NCBI RefSeq assembly: GCF_000165835.1
Contig: NC_014640.1
Location: 2,232,001 to 2,296,000, forward strand
Source of the DNA: Achromobacter xylosoxidans A8
GTDB lineage: Bacteria; Pseudomonadota; Gammaproteobacteria; Burkholderiales; Burkholderiaceae_B
Reading direction: 5' to 3'
Length of the DNA stretch: 64,000 nucleotides
Shown here: in pieces, positions 23,844 through 33,414 of the stretch
Layout of the letters: each line of letters begins with the position of its first letter
Numbering within the stretch: the stretch's first letter is position 1
The notes under the pieces: model-generated
The model's input: only the letters and a program-made list of their open reading frames with translations
What the model was told of the DNA's origin: nothing
The model's database searches: none
Program-made: the position numbers and the translations under genes

Positions 23844-24470
23844 ATGCGCAAGATCGACCCCATCAAGCAGCAGGAACGACGGAATCAGATACTGGCCGCG
23901 GCGGCGGACTGCTTTGCCGAGCAAGGCTTCCATTCGACGTCCACGGCGCAGATCTGCGCCCGCGCCGGAATGAGCCCGGGCAACCTGTTCCATTACTACG
24001 GCAGCAAGGCCGAAATCGTCGAAGCGCTGATCGCGTCGGACACGGCATCGGCGCGCGAGCTCATGCGGGAAGCGTGCGCCGCGCCGGACGCGCGGCGGGC
24101 GCTGGCGGACTGGGTCGGCGCGCAGTTGGCGCTCCATCAGGATCCGGCCTACGTCAGGCTGGGCATGGAAATCCTGGCCGAAGCCGTGCGCAACCCGCGG
24201 GTGCATGCGCTGGTGATGGAGAACGAGGCTGCACGCAAGGCCGGCCTGGTGGCGCTGTTGGAAACAATCTGGGCGCAACGCTTGCCGCCGCAGCCGCCAG
24301 CGGAAATGGCCGACACCTTGTTGCTGCTGCTGGACGGCGTCTACAGCCGTTCGGTGGTCGATCCCGCTTTTGGCGCGGTAGCGGGCAGCCGCCTGTTGGA
24401 GCAGGCCTTATTGCGCTGCCTGCCCCCTGGCAAGGCCGGGCGGGCCGCAGCCGCAGGGAGGCAGGCATGA
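23844..24470 (+). CDS. TetR/AcrR-family repressor
   Basis: DNA-binding regulator of 208 residues. The N-terminal helix-turn-helix (about residues 10-55) has the TetR signature, ending in GNLFHYYGSKAEIVEAL; the rest is a helical ligand and dimer domain. It probably represses itself and the overlapping DUF418 gene through the inverted repeat at 23817-23834. The start ATG has only a weak AAAG upstream. Its TGA overlaps the next start (ATGA), a sign of one operon. The inducer is unknown; members next to membrane genes often sense hydrophobic compounds. Confidence 0.88.
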   Translation: MRKIDPIKQQERRNQILAAAADCFAEQGFHSTSTAQICARAGMSPGNLFHYYGSKAEIVEALIASDTASARELMREACAAPDARRALADWVGAQLALHQDPAYVRLGMEILAEAVRNPRVHALVMENEAARKAGLVALLETIWAQRLPPQPPAEMADTLLLLLDGVYSRSVVDPAFGAVAGSRLLEQALLRCLPPGKAGRAAAAGRQA

Positions 24471-25666
24471 ACGCGCCGGCAACCTACGCGCGGCTGGAGC
24501 AGGTCGACGCGCTGCGCGGCTTCGCGCTGTTCGGCATCCTGGTGGTCAACATCGGCGTGTTCTCTTCGCCGTTCTATGGCGCCGGCGTCGCTGATCCCAG
24601 CTACTCGCAACCGCTGGACCTGACCGTGCGCTGGCTGATCGCCTGGCTGTTCGAGACCAAGTTCTACCTGCTGTTTTCGTTCCTGTTCGGCTACAGCTTC
24701 ACCCTGCAGATGAGCGCCGCCGAGCGCAGCCAGGCGGCCTTCGCGCCGCGCTTCCTGCGGCGGCTGGCGGGCCTGGCGCTGCTGGGCTTGGCGCATGCCG
24801 TGCTGTTCTATCAAGGCGACATCCTGCTTACCTATGCGTTGTTGGGGTTGGCCCTGCTGCTGTGCCGGCGCATGGAGCCCAGGCGGGCGCTGCGCATTTC
24901 ACTGTGGATCATCGTGCTGACCGCGTCGCTGTGGGCCATCATGGGGGCGTTGAGCTACCTGGATCCGGTGCCGCCGGAGTACACGGCGCAGTACTACGCG
25001 GATGCGCTGAGCGCGATCGAGGCGTACCGGGGCACCATAGGCAGCACCATCGCGCAGCATATGAAGGAGCTGACTGAGGGAGTGTGGTTCACGGTCCTGT
25101 TCGTGCAAGGGCCGTTCGCGTTCGCCATGTTCCTGGCTGGCTACGCGCTGGGCCGCCGGCATGCGCTGGCGGACCCTTGGCGCCAGCCGCGGACACTGTG
25201 GCTGCTGTGCGCGCTGGGCCTGGGGCCTGGCCTGGCGGGGTCCGCCGCTTACGCCTTCAGCGCGCTGCCATCGGCGGGTGTGGCCTGGGAATTGCCGGGG
25301 CTGGCGGCCGACCTGCTGACCGCGCCGCTGCTCAGCATGTCGTACGCCGCGGCCTTGCTGCTGGCGATGCGCACCCCGTCCGGTGCGCGGCTGGCGGGCT
25401 GGCTTGCGCCGGCCGGACGGATGGCGCTGAGCAACTACCTGATGCAGTCGGTCGTCTGCGCCTTCCTGTTCACCGCCTGGGGCCTGCGGCTGTTCGCCTC
25501 GGTTTCGCCGCTGGCGGCATTCTGCATCGCCGTGGCGATTTTCGCGGCGCAGCTGCCGCTGTCGGCATGGTGGTTGCGGCGCCATGCTTACGGCCCGGTG
25601 GAATGGTTCCTGCGCGCGCTCACCATCGGCGCATGGCCGGCCTGGCGGCGCGCGCGGGCGGACTGA
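24467..25666 (+). CDS. DUF418-family multi-spanning membrane protein
   Basis: Inner-membrane protein of 399 residues with about ten hydrophobic helices. It begins with the typical segment RLEQVDALRGFALFGILVVN and ends with the conserved C-terminal block (YLMQSV through GPVEWFLRAL), which marks DUF418/YeiB-like proteins, distant relatives of membrane acyltransferases. Its role is unknown. ATG 24467 overlaps the TetR stop and was preferred to an upstream in-frame start because it begins this conserved motif. The last 79 bases overlap the convergent TRAP permease gene. Confidence 0.85.
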   Translation: MNAPATYARLEQVDALRGFALFGILVVNIGVFSSPFYGAGVADPSYSQPLDLTVRWLIAWLFETKFYLLFSFLFGYSFTLQMSAAERSQAAFAPRFLRRLAGLALLGLAHAVLFYQGDILLTYALLGLALLLCRRMEPRRALRISLWIIVLTASLWAIMGALSYLDPVPPEYTAQYYADALSAIEAYRGTIGSTIAQHMKELTEGVWFTVLFVQGPFAFAMFLAGYALGRRHALADPWRQPRTLWLLCALGLGPGLAGSAAYAFSALPSAGVAWELPGLAADLLTAPLLSMSYAAALLLAMRTPSGARLAGWLAPAGRMALSNYLMQSVVCAFLFTAWGLRLFASVSPLAAFCIAVAIFAAQLPLSAWWLRRHAYGPVEWFLRALTIGAWPAWRRARAD

Positions 25667-28287
25667 TCAGACCGGCTTGGCGCGCGCAGCCGGCCGACGG
25701 CGGCGCCGCCATCCCGACGGCCCTGGCGCGTCCACATGCCCGCCAACAACAGCAGCGCGGGCACGTACACCCAGAAGTCGGACCAGCGCTGCGGGTTGGG
25801 CGCCTTCACTTCCACCACGTCCCAGCCTTGTTCCCAGCCCGCGCGCTGGGCGCGGCTGCCGAAGCGCACGCCGCCGATCTGCGTCTGGTCGCCCAGGCTC
25901 ATCAGCGTCAATCCCGCCTCGGCCAGGCGCTTGCGGCCGGCGTCCTGTCCGCCAGCGTTGTCGGTCAATTCAGGCAGGGCGACGGCCACGGTCTTGGTCA
26001 GCTCGTCGCCTTCCAGGTTGATGCCGCGCAGCACCACCGTCAACCGTCCATTGTCGGGCAGCGCGCCCGCGATGGCCTGCATCTCGGACGCGGGCCGGCT
26101 TTCATGGCGGGCCGCGAAATGGTCCATGAACCAGTCCGGGCGGAACAGCATGAACGTGACCAGCAGCAGCACGCCGACTTCGACCAGCGTGCAGCGCACG
26201 CGGAACCAGCGCATGGTGGCGGCGGCGAAAGTCAGCGAGGCGATGGTGGCGCCCGTCACCACCAGGGCCAGCTCCCAGCCGTAGGTGACGTCGATCAGCA
26301 GCAGCATGGGGTTGAACACGAACATGAACGGCAGGATGGCCGTGCGCGCCGCGTAGGTCACGCCCTGGATGCCGGTCTTGATCGGGTCCTCGCCCGAGAT
26401 GGCGGCAGCCGCGAACGTGGCCAGCCCCACGGGCGGGGTGATGTCGGCCATGATGCCGTAATAGAAGACGAACATGTGCACGGCGATCAGCGGAATGACC
26501 AGGCCGCTCTGCGCGCCCAGTTCCACCACCACGGGCGCCATCAGCGTCGCCATCAGGATGTAGTTGGCCGTGGTCGGCATGCCGAGGCCCAGGATCAGGC
26601 AGACCACCGCCGTGAAGATCAGCATCAGCAGCACGTTGCCCATCGACACCAGCTCGACGAAGGCCGTCATGCGCAGGCCCAGGCCGGTCAGGGTAATGGC
26701 GCCGACGATCAGCCCGGCGGTGCCGCAGGCGATGGCGATGCCTATCATGTTGCGGGCGCCGTCCTCCAGGCCGCCGATCGCGTCGCGCCAGCCCTGGCGC
26801 CAGGCCGGGGCTGCCGGCTGCTTGCGGAACCAGGCGATCAGCGGACGCTGCGTCACCATCTGGAACAGCATCGCCATTGCCGCCCAGAACGCCGAGAGGC
26901 CGGCCGACAGTTCTTCCACGCTCAGGCACCAGACCAGGATGCCGATGGGAATCAGGAAGTAGAGCCCGGCGCGCACCGTGGGCCAGGGCTGCGGGCGTAC
27001 CGGATGGTTGATGTCGATATCCTGGGGCAGATCGGGATGGCGCGCCGCGATGCGCAGCAGCCATAGATAGAGCGCCGCCAGGATGGCCAGCAGCACCCAG
27101 ATGGCCGCGGCGCCCGCCATGGCCTGCACGCCCGTGCCTATCCAGTAGGCGGCGCCCATCACCAGCAAGGTGCCGCTGATGCCCATGCCCCATCCGGCCA
27201 ACTTCTGCAGCGGCGTACGGGCCGGACCCGAGGCCATCATGGGCTGGATCCCCAGTTTCAGGGCTTCCAGGTGGACGATGTAGAACAGCGCGATGTACGA
27301 GATCGAGGCCGGCAGGATCGCGTGGCGGATGATGTCGGTATAAGGGATGCCGACGTATTCGATCATCAGGAAGGCGGCGGCGCCCATTACGGGCGGCATG
27401 ATCTGTCCGTTGACGGACGAGGCGGTCTCGATCGCTCCCGCGCGCACGCCGCCGTAGCCGGCCTTCTTCATGAGGGGAATGGTGAAGATGCCGCCCGTCA
27501 CCACGTTGGCCACCGACGACGCCGACACCAGGCCGTTGACGGCCGAGGACACCACGGCCACCTTGGCCGGCCCGCCGCGCAGATGTCCCAGCAGCGCGAA
27601 CGACACCTGCATCATGTAGTTGCCCGCGCCGCACTTGTCCAGCATGGAACCCAGCAGCACGAAGATGAAGATGTACGACACCGACACCCCCAGCGCCACG
27701 CCGTACACGCCTTCGGTCGTCAGCCACATGTGCGACATCAGGCGTTCCAGCGAAGCGCCGCGGTGCGCCAGCACGTCGGGCAGCCAGGGGCCGGCCAGGG
27801 CGTAGGCGACGAACACCAGGCCCAGTACCGTCATGGGCAGGCCGAGCGCGCGGCGCGTCACTTCCAGCAGCAGCGCCAGGCCGATCGCCGCAGTGGCCAC
27901 GTCCATGGTCGTGGGCTGGCCGGGGCGGCCCGCCAGCTCGTTATAGAAGAGGTACAGATAGCTGCCGCAGAAGCCCGCCATCAGCGCCAGCGCCCAGTCG
28001 TACCAGGGCATGCGGTCGCGCGCCGAGCGCTTGCTGGCGGGGTAGGCCAGGTAGCCCAGGAACATGGCGATGCCCAGGTGCAGGGCGCGCGCCTCGGTGT
28101 CGTTGAAGATGCCCCAGTTCAGCGAGAATGGCAGCGGCGATGCGTACCAGAGCTGGAAGAAGGACCAGATCAGCGCGCCCGCCGCCAGCGTGGCGCCCGC
28201 CAGGCCGCCGGCATTGCGGCCTCCGCGGTCGGCGTCGGCGACCAGCTGTTCCAGGTCCGGGGCCGGCGTGTGCGGCTCTTTAGTCAT
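25588..28287 (-). CDS. fused DctQM-type TRAP transporter permease (TAXI system)
   Basis: Inner-membrane protein of 899 residues combining the small (4-helix) and large (12-helix) TRAP permease parts in one chain, the form paired with TAXI binding proteins. The large part shows GMPTTANYILMATLMAPV, typical of the DctM core. It imports a substrate using the sodium or proton gradient, with ligand delivered by the adjacent TAXI protein. The last 27 or so codons run antisense to DUF418, and the C-terminal tail (rich in Arg, Ser and Pro) looks unconserved, so the true end of the ancestral gene may be earlier. It is third in a minus-strand set after the binding protein. Confidence 0.88.
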   Translation of the reverse strand: MTKEPHTPAPDLEQLVADADRGGRNAGGLAGATLAAGALIWSFFQLWYASPLPFSLNWGIFNDTEARALHLGIAMFLGYLAYPASKRSARDRMPWYDWALALMAGFCGSYLYLFYNELAGRPGQPTTMDVATAAIGLALLLEVTRRALGLPMTVLGLVFVAYALAGPWLPDVLAHRGASLERLMSHMWLTTEGVYGVALGVSVSYIFIFVLLGSMLDKCGAGNYMMQVSFALLGHLRGGPAKVAVVSSAVNGLVSASSVANVVTGGIFTIPLMKKAGYGGVRAGAIETASSVNGQIMPPVMGAAAFLMIEYVGIPYTDIIRHAILPASISYIALFYIVHLEALKLGIQPMMASGPARTPLQKLAGWGMGISGTLLVMGAAYWIGTGVQAMAGAAAIWVLLAILAALYLWLLRIAARHPDLPQDIDINHPVRPQPWPTVRAGLYFLIPIGILVWCLSVEELSAGLSAFWAAMAMLFQMVTQRPLIAWFRKQPAAPAWRQGWRDAIGGLEDGARNMIGIAIACGTAGLIVGAITLTGLGLRMTAFVELVSMGNVLLMLIFTAVVCLILGLGMPTTANYILMATLMAPVVVELGAQSGLVIPLIAVHMFVFYYGIMADITPPVGLATFAAAAISGEDPIKTGIQGVTYAARTAILPFMFVFNPMLLLIDVTYGWELALVVTGATIASLTFAAATMRWFRVRCTLVEVGVLLLVTFMLFRPDWFMDHFAARHESRPASEMQAIAGALPDNGRLTVVLRGINLEGDELTKTVAVALPELTDNAGGQDAGRKRLAEAGLTLMSLGDQTQIGGVRFGSRAQRAGWEQGWDVVEVKAPNPQRWSDFWVYVPALLLLAGMWTRQGRRDGGAAVGRLRAPSRSDQSARARRQAGHAPMVSARRNHSTGP

Positions 28288-28339
28288 GAAATTCCCCTAC
28301 GTGTCATGGCGCGCGCCGGCGGCGCGGCGCGCGTTGTGT

Positions 28340-28364
28340 CCTTGCGCGCTTGCGCCGCGCAAGG
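28340..28364 (-). promoter_or_regulatory. stable hairpin between binding protein and permease genes
   Basis: CCTTGCGCG (28340-28348) pairs perfectly with CGCGCAAGG (28356-28364) around a 7-base loop. Without a T run it is unlikely to be a terminator. Such intercistronic stems often protect the binding-protein mRNA so that it outnumbers the permease. The 151-base gap holds nothing else recognisable. Confidence 0.5.
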
Positions 28365-28438
28365 TGCGGCAGCCTGCGCGCCGGGCGTGAGCCCAGGTCA
28401 CGAAGGCGTGCCGTGTCAGCGGCCTTGAGGCCCAGGCC

Positions 28439-29443
28439 TCAGAGCAGGCCCTTTTCCTTGAAGTACTTCTCGGCGCCCGGATGCAGTGGCGCCGACAGCC
28501 CGTTCTTCACCATGTCCGCCGCCTTCAGATTGGCGAATGCGGGGTGCAGCTTCTTGAAGTCGTCGAAGTTGTCGAACACCGCCTTGACCACGGTGTAGAC
28601 GGTGGCCTCGGGCACGTCGGCCGAGGTGACGAAGGTGGCCGTCACGCCGTAGGTCTTGGTTTCCGTCGGGTTGTTCGGATACAGCCCGGCCGGAATCGAG
28701 GCGTGGGCATAGTACGGGTACTTCTCGACCAGCTTGTCCACGGCGGGGCCGGTCAGCGACACGAGCTTGGCGCCGCAGCTGGTGGTGGGGTCCTGGATGT
28801 TGGCCGAGGGGTGGCCCACGCCATAGAAAAAGCCGTCGATCTTGCCGTCGCACAGCGCCGAGCCGTGCTCGTCGGGGCGCAGCTCGGACGCCAGCGAGAA
28901 ATCCTTCAGCGTCCAGCCCATGGTGCTCAGCAATTCCTCCATCGAGGCGCGCGTGCCCGAGCCGGGGTTGCCGACGTTGAAGCGCTTGCCCTTCAGGTCT
29001 TCGAAGTTCTTGATATTGGCTTCCTTGCGCGTCACTACGGTGAAGGGCTCGGGGTGGATGGAGAACACCGAGCGCAGCTTGGCGTACGGCCCGGCCTGTT
29101 TGAACTGGCCTTCGCCCTTGTAGGCGTTGAAGCCCACGTCGGATTGCACCACGCCCAGGTCCAGCTCGCCGGCCTTGATGGTGTTGGCGTTGAAGACCGA
29201 GCCGCCGGTCGATTCGACCGAGCAGCGGATGCCGTGGCTGGAACGGTCCTTGTTGACCAGGCGGCAGATCGCGCCGCCGGCGGCATAGTAGACGCCGGTG
29301 ACGCCGCCCGTGCCGATACTGACGAACTTCTGTTGGGCGGAGGCCGGAGCCGGCGCCGTGGACAGCAAGGCCGTGGCGAGACCCGCGGCTGCGAGCGTCC
29401 AGGCGTTGCGATGGCCCAAGGGGTGTTTGACGGACGTGGTCAT
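28439..29443 (-). CDS. TAXI-family TRAP transporter solute-binding protein
   Basis: Periplasmic receptor of 334 residues. A signal peptide ends near ASA (about residue 36), and the mature start [20 protein letters not shown] is the TAXI signature. The family binds glutamate, glutamine or other small carboxylates or amines; the ligand here is unknown. ATG 29443 was preferred to an upstream start because AAAGGAG lies seven bases before it. A small GGGG/CCCC hairpin sits just upstream (29457-29470). It lies 151 bases before the fused TRAP permease on the same strand and downstream of an aminotransferase, which suggests an amino compound as cargo. Confidence 0.9.
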   Translation of the reverse strand: MTTSVKHPLGHRNAWTLAAAGLATALLSTAPAPASAQQKFVSIGTGGVTGVYYAAGGAICRLVNKDRSSHGIRCSVESTGGSVFNANTIKAGELDLGVVQSDVGFNAYKGEGQFKQAGPYAKLRSVFSIHPEPFTVVTRKEANIKNFEDLKGKRFNVGNPGSGTRASMEELLSTMGWTLKDFSLASELRPDEHGSALCDGKIDGFFYGVGHPSANIQDPTTSCGAKLVSLTGPAVDKLVEKYPYYAHASIPAGLYPNNPTETKTYGVTATFVTSADVPEATVYTVVKAVFDNFDDFKKLHPAFANLKAADMVKNGLSAPLHPGAEKYFKEKGLL

Positions 29444-29561
29444 GCAAACTCCTTTTGGGGTTTTTTCCCCGTGATATTGCCGGTCTTGGCCGGCGGTTGG
29501 CGCGCCCCGCGAGCCGCGGAGCACCCTGTGCGTATCATCACGAGCCCGCGCCAGGCGGGCG

Positions 29562-29587
29562 GCGCGGCGGATCGACGTCCGCCGCGC
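29562..29587 (-). terminator. hairpin after the aminotransferase gene
   Basis: GCGCGGCGGA (29562-29571) is complementary to TCCGCCGCGC (29578-29587) around a 6-base loop, 17 bases beyond the aminotransferase stop. No T run follows on the minus strand, so read-through to the transporter genes is possible. Confidence 0.42.
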
Positions 29588-29604
29588 TTGCAGGCAAGCA
29601 GGCT

Positions 29605-30945
29605 CTAGGCCCGCGTCTGCGCAATGGCGGCGTCGATGGCGCCGACCAGACGTTCGGTCAACTGGTCCAGCTCATCGTCGGAAATGATGAAGGGCGGGGC
29701 GAGCAGCACGTGGTCGCCCTGGCGGCCGTCGATGGTGCCGCCCATCGGGTAGACCATCAGGCCAAGGGCCATGGCCTCGCGTTTGATGCGCGCATGCAGC
29801 GACAGCGCCGGGTCGAAGGTCTGCTTGCTGGCGCGGTCCTGCACCAGCTCGACGCCCATGAAGAGGCCCCGGCCGCGGATGTCGCCCACATGCGGATGCG
29901 CGCCCAGCGCGCTGTCCAGGCGCTGGCGCAAGCCTGCGCCCTGCGCTTGCACGCGCGCCAGCAGGCCGTCGCGCCGGATCACGTCCTGCACGGCCAGCGA
30001 TGCGGCGCAGGCGATCGCATGGCCCAGGTAGGTGTGGCCGTGCTGGAAGAAGCCGCTGCCTTGCTGCATGGCGTCCACGATACGCTGCTGAACCATCACC
30101 GCGCCGATCGGCTGATAGCCGCCGCCCAGGCCCTTGGCGATGGTGATCAGGTCGGGCCTGATGCCTTCCTGTTCGACCGCGTACAGCGTGCCGGTGCGGC
30201 CCATGCCGCACATGACCTCGTCGGCGATCAGCAGCACGCCGTGGCGGTCGCAGACTTCGCGGATACGCCGGAAATAGCCTGGCACCGCCGTGACGGCGCC
30301 AGCGGTGGCGCCGACCACCGGTTCGGCCACGAAGGCCATCACCGTGTCCGGACCCAGTCGTTCGAAGGTCTGCTCCAGCTCCTGCGCCAGGCGCTCGCCG
30401 TATTGCTCGGGACTTTCGCCCTCGCGCTGGTCGCGGTAGGCGTAGCAGGGCGAGACATGTTCGACTTCGATCAGAAGCGGCGCGAACTGCGCGCGACGCC
30501 AGGCGTTGCCGCCCACCGCCAGCGCGCCCAGCGTGTTGCCGTGATAGCTCTGGCGCCGCGCGACGATGTGGCGGCGTTCCGGCTGGCCGATTTCCACGAA
30601 GTACTGCCGCGCCATTTTCAGCGCGGCTTCGACGGCTTCCGATCCGCCCGAGACGAAGTAGGCATGGGAGACGCCTTCTGGCGCGTCGGCCACCAGCCGC
30701 TCTGCCAGTTGCTCGGCGACCTCGGTCGTGAAGAAGCTGGTGTGGGCGTAGGCCAGCGCGTCGATCTGCGCGTGCATCGCGGCCTGGACGTCGGGGTGGT
30801 TGTGCCCCAGGCAGGAGACCGCCGCGCCGCCCGAACCGTCGAGGTAGGAGCGGCCGGCGCTGTCATAGACCCACACGCCCTGGCCGCGGACCGCGACGGC
30901 AGGCGTCTGGCGTAATGAACGATGCATGACATGGGTGTGGTTCAT
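29605..30945 (-). CDS. class III (fold-type I) PLP aminotransferase
   Basis: Cytoplasmic aminotransferase of about 446 residues, of the omega-amino acid or aspartate-aminotransferase-family type. The cofactor lysine is in [11 protein letters not shown] (Lys271), preceded by the [14 protein letters not shown] motif. The ATG at 30945 lacks a Shine-Dalgarno; a TTG at 30960 is another candidate. It lies 48 bases after an RpiR regulator and upstream of the TAXI transporter, so it probably acts on the transported amine or amino acid. It stands next to the ectoine genes, but no DoeA or DoeB homologue is present, so a role in ectoine breakdown is only speculation. Confidence 0.85.
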   Translation of the reverse strand: MNHTHVMHRSLRQTPAVAVRGQGVWVYDSAGRSYLDGSGGAAVSCLGHNHPDVQAAMHAQIDALAYAHTSFFTTEVAEQLAERLVADAPEGVSHAYFVSGGSEAVEAALKMARQYFVEIGQPERRHIVARRQSYHGNTLGALAVGGNAWRRAQFAPLLIEVEHVSPCYAYRDQREGESPEQYGERLAQELEQTFERLGPDTVMAFVAEPVVGATAGAVTAVPGYFRRIREVCDRHGVLLIADEVMCGMGRTGTLYAVEQEGIRPDLITIAKGLGGGYQPIGAVMVQQRIVDAMQQGSGFFQHGHTYLGHAIACAASLAVQDVIRRDGLLARVQAQGAGLRQRLDSALGAHPHVGDIRGRGLFMGVELVQDRASKQTFDPALSLHARIKREAMALGLMVYPMGGTIDGRQGDHVLLAPPFIISDDELDQLTERLVGAIDAAIAQTRA

Positions 30946-30993
30946 GGGGCAATTCCGCAATGCAAGAGGTTGAAGACGAATCCGGGCGGGGTA

Positions 30994-31926
30994 TCAGGCG
31001 GGGCGGCGCGGCGGGGCGCTGCTCCAGTAGACGTTGTCGTTGAGCAGGCGTTGTTCCACTTCGGTCAGGCGGTTCAGCACTTCGTCGCCGCCGCGCGCGG
31101 TCAGGCGCGCGATCAGATGCTCGGCCAGCCCGAGCAGCCCAGCGGTGGTGTGGAAGAACGAACCGGGACCTTGGCGCGCCGGGCGGGCCCGCACGCCTTC
31201 GCGATCCGGCGGTGCAAAGCGCAGGGTATGGCGGGCGTCGACGGCAAGCGGCGACAAGGGATCATCAGTCAGCGCGATCAGCGCCACGCCGCGCTGCGCG
31301 GCCTGGCGGGCCAGCTGCACGGTGGCGGTGGGATAGGGCGCTTGCGAAATCACGATCAGCGCATCGCCCGTCCCCAGGTTGTCGGCCTGCTCGGCGGGCG
31401 CGCCGCCCAGGCCGTCTATGAGCATGCTGTTGCGCCGCACCAGCTGGTAGGCGTAACGCATTTGGAAGGCAATGCCGAAGGCCGAGCGGGTGCCCAGGAA
31501 GCCGACCTGCCTGGCCTCCAGCAGGGTCTGCACCGCGGCGTCGAAGGCAGAGGGCGGATTCAGCGCGCAGACGGAGCTCATGGCCTGGATCTGGTAGTCG
31601 GTCAGCACATCGTGCCCGGGCGCGGCGGGTTCGCCCGCTGCGGCCTGCAAGGCGGCGGCGCGGTCGCGCAGCCCCGGCGTGGCTTGTCCCGCCAAGGCCT
31701 GCTGGAAGGGCAGGCGGAAGTCTTCGTAGCTGGAAAAGCCAACGGCGCGCGCCAGCCGCAGCATCGTCGCCGGCGCCACGCCCAGGGTCTGCGCCTGGCG
31801 CCGCATGGACCACAGGCCGACCTCGGCGGGATGCGCCACGACCCAGTGCGCCGCCCGCTGTAGTTCCGGGGGCAGCTGTTCCAGTTTTTCCTGGAGGGTC
31901 AGGAGGAGGTCGGTGGGCAGGGACAT
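30994..31926 (-). CDS. MurR/RpiR-family transcriptional regulator
   Basis: Regulator of 310 residues with an N-terminal HTH_6 domain (about residues 1-80, with TLGVAPATMLRLARAVGFSS) and a SIS domain (about 125-260). SIS domains bind phosphorylated sugars, though RpiR proteins beside aminotransferases often respond to amino compounds. ATG 31926 starts the conserved domain; the frame is open 27 codons upstream through the palindromic promoter, which is unlikely to be coding. It probably controls itself and the downstream aminotransferase and TAXI-TRAP genes through the palindromes at 31952-31993. Confidence 0.88.
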   Translation of the reverse strand: MSLPTDLLLTLQEKLEQLPPELQRAAHWVVAHPAEVGLWSMRRQAQTLGVAPATMLRLARAVGFSSYEDFRLPFQQALAGQATPGLRDRAAALQAAAGEPAAPGHDVLTDYQIQAMSSVCALNPPSAFDAAVQTLLEARQVGFLGTRSAFGIAFQMRYAYQLVRRNSMLIDGLGGAPAEQADNLGTGDALIVISQAPYPTATVQLARQAAQRGVALIALTDDPLSPLAVDARHTLRFAPPDREGVRARPARQGPGSFFHTTAGLLGLAEHLIARLTARGGDEVLNRLTEVEQRLLNDNVYWSSAPPRRPA

Positions 31927-31951
31927 GTACGGCAGCAGGCTTTCATAAAAA

Positions 31952-31993
31952 ACAGATGATAAATCTGTGATCACGAAAAAAACATATGTTTTT
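31952..31993. promoter_or_regulatory. cluster of palindromes upstream of the rpiR-type gene
   Basis: Three dyads lie in 42 bases: ACAGAT-N5-ATCTGT (31952-31968), GTGATCAC (31967-31974) and the 16-bp perfect palindrome AAAAACATATGTTTTT (31978-31993). They lie 26 to 67 bases before the RpiR start and are likely regulator binding sites. Confidence 0.6.
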
Positions 31994-32120
31994 ATAAGGA
32001 TTTTCACCTAGAGCGCTGGGGACGGAAAGAAGAGGCGCCACGCAGGTAATTCCATGAAATCCGCCGTTATCCTCCGCAAATCAGCGCTTATTTACTTACA
32101 TCATGCAACGGGATTTTTGT

Positions 32121-32163
32121 TTGACGGGAATGAATCGTGCGCATATCATTTGTGTAGAAATGA
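32121..32163 (+). promoter_or_regulatory. promoter and probable EctR operator of the ectoine operon
   Basis: TTGACG (32121-32126) and TATCAT (32144-32149) are 17 bases apart, a near-consensus sigma-70 promoter. TCATTT (32146-32151) and AAATGA (32158-32163) form an inverted repeat with a 6-base spacer that covers the -10 and the expected start of transcription. That is the position known for EctR repressor binding in methylotrophs. The leader to ectR would be about 30 bases. Confidence 0.72.
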
Positions 32164-32187
32164 ATTTGACCGAACCTTCTTTTTCCC

Positions 32188-32736
32188 ATGACTGACGCCG
32201 CGAAATCCGATCCCTCACAGCAATACGATTTGCGCATCTTGCGGGCGCTGCGCCGCATCACGCGTTCGATCGCCTTGCATTCGCGCCAGCTGTCCGCCGT
32301 CAGCCACATCACGGCGCCGCAGCTGATGTGCCTGCGCACGGTCATGGCCAACGGGCCGATGACGGCCACCGCCATCAGCCGCGAAATGCACGTCAGTCCC
32401 AGTACCGTGGTCGGGATCCTGGATCGCCTGGAAGACAAGGGCCTGATCCGCCGCGAACGCGGCCGCGAAGACCGCCGCATCGTATTCGTCACGGCCACCG
32501 ACGCGGGCCGCGACCTGGCGCAAGGCGCGCCGTCGCCGTTGCAAAAGCACCTGGCCGACGCGCTCAACGCCTTGCCCGAACTTGAACAGGCCACCATCAC
32601 GCTGTCCCTGGAGCGCATCGTGGCGCTCATGGAACAGGACGGCCAGGCCGCCGTCGAGACGCATGGCGATGTGTCTTCGCCCATCCTTGAAGTGCCCACG
32701 GGCGGGGCACCCCCTGAATCAGGAATCGTTGCATGA
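32188..32736 (+). CDS. ectR: MarR-family repressor of ectoine synthesis (EctR)
   Basis: Winged-helix regulator of 182 residues with the MarR pattern: a helix-turn-helix around residues 60-85 ([20 protein letters not shown]) and a wing with [10 protein letters not shown]. It is the first gene of the ect operon and overlaps ectA by four bases. EctR proteins repress ectoine genes at low salinity by binding a dyad over the -10 box, and such a dyad is present at 32146-32163. No Shine-Dalgarno precedes ATG 32188, so it may be weakly translated. Identity as EctR rests on family and position. Confidence 0.87.
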   Translation: MTDAAKSDPSQQYDLRILRALRRITRSIALHSRQLSAVSHITAPQLMCLRTVMANGPMTATAISREMHVSPSTVVGILDRLEDKGLIRRERGREDRRIVFVTATDAGRDLAQGAPSPLQKHLADALNALPELEQATITLSLERIVALMEQDGQAAVETHGDVSSPILEVPTGGAPPESGIVA

Positions 32737-33293
32737 AGAAAAACGAACTGGATACCCCAACCCTCTCAAGTGCCGTGGCGCCGGCGGTCAGCGCGCAGAC
32801 CCATACCATGCGTCTGCCCGACCGCAAAGACGGCGCCGCCATCCACCGCCTCATTTCCGAGTGCCCGCCGCTCGACCTGAATTCCCTCTACGCGTACCTG
32901 CTCCTTGTTGAGCACTTCCGCGACACCTGCGTCCTGGCCGAAAGCGCCGGCGGACGCATCGACGGTTTTATCTCCGCATACGTGATCCCGGACCGGCCCG
33001 ACACCTTGTTTGTCTGGCAGGTCGCGGTGCACACCCGCGCACGCGGCCATCGACTGGGCCGCGCCATGCTACGCGAGCTCTTGCGCCGCAAGGGTCTCGA
33101 GCATGTCCGCTATCTCGAAACCACGGTGGGGCCTGACAACCAGGCATCGCGCCGCAGCTTTGCCGGCCTGGCCGGCGAACTCGGCGCCCACGTCTCCGAA
33201 CAGCCGTTCTTCGACCGGCAACTGTTCGGCGGCGCGGACCATGACGACGAGATGTTGTTGAGGATAGGTCCGTTCGCCTTGCCAGCCCCCTAG
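32733..33293 (+). CDS. ectA: L-2,4-diaminobutyrate acetyltransferase
   Basis: GNAT-fold enzyme of 186 residues that acetylates diaminobutyrate to N-gamma-acetyl-diaminobutyrate, the second step of ectoine synthesis. The acetyl-CoA loop ([14 protein letters not shown]) and the substrate region with ECPPLDLNS are those of EctA. An N-terminal stretch of about 30 residues before the GNAT core is variable. ATG 32733 overlaps the ectR stop. A gap of 121 bases separates it from ectB with no terminator seen, so one transcript is likely. Confidence 0.95.
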   Translation: MKKNELDTPTLSSAVAPAVSAQTHTMRLPDRKDGAAIHRLISECPPLDLNSLYAYLLLVEHFRDTCVLAESAGGRIDGFISAYVIPDRPDTLFVWQVAVHTRARGHRLGRAMLRELLRRKGLEHVRYLETTVGPDNQASRRSFAGLAGELGAHVSEQPFFDRQLFGGADHDDEMLLRIGPFALPAP

Positions 33294-33414
33294 GGGCGGC
33301 GCAAGCCCAGCGGTCTTATCGAATACCGGGATGGTTGGCCGATCCGGATGCGTCCGCGCACCCGGAAGGGCTCTGGCCGTCCGTCCACTTATGAGATGAA
33401 AGGGAGGATTAATC

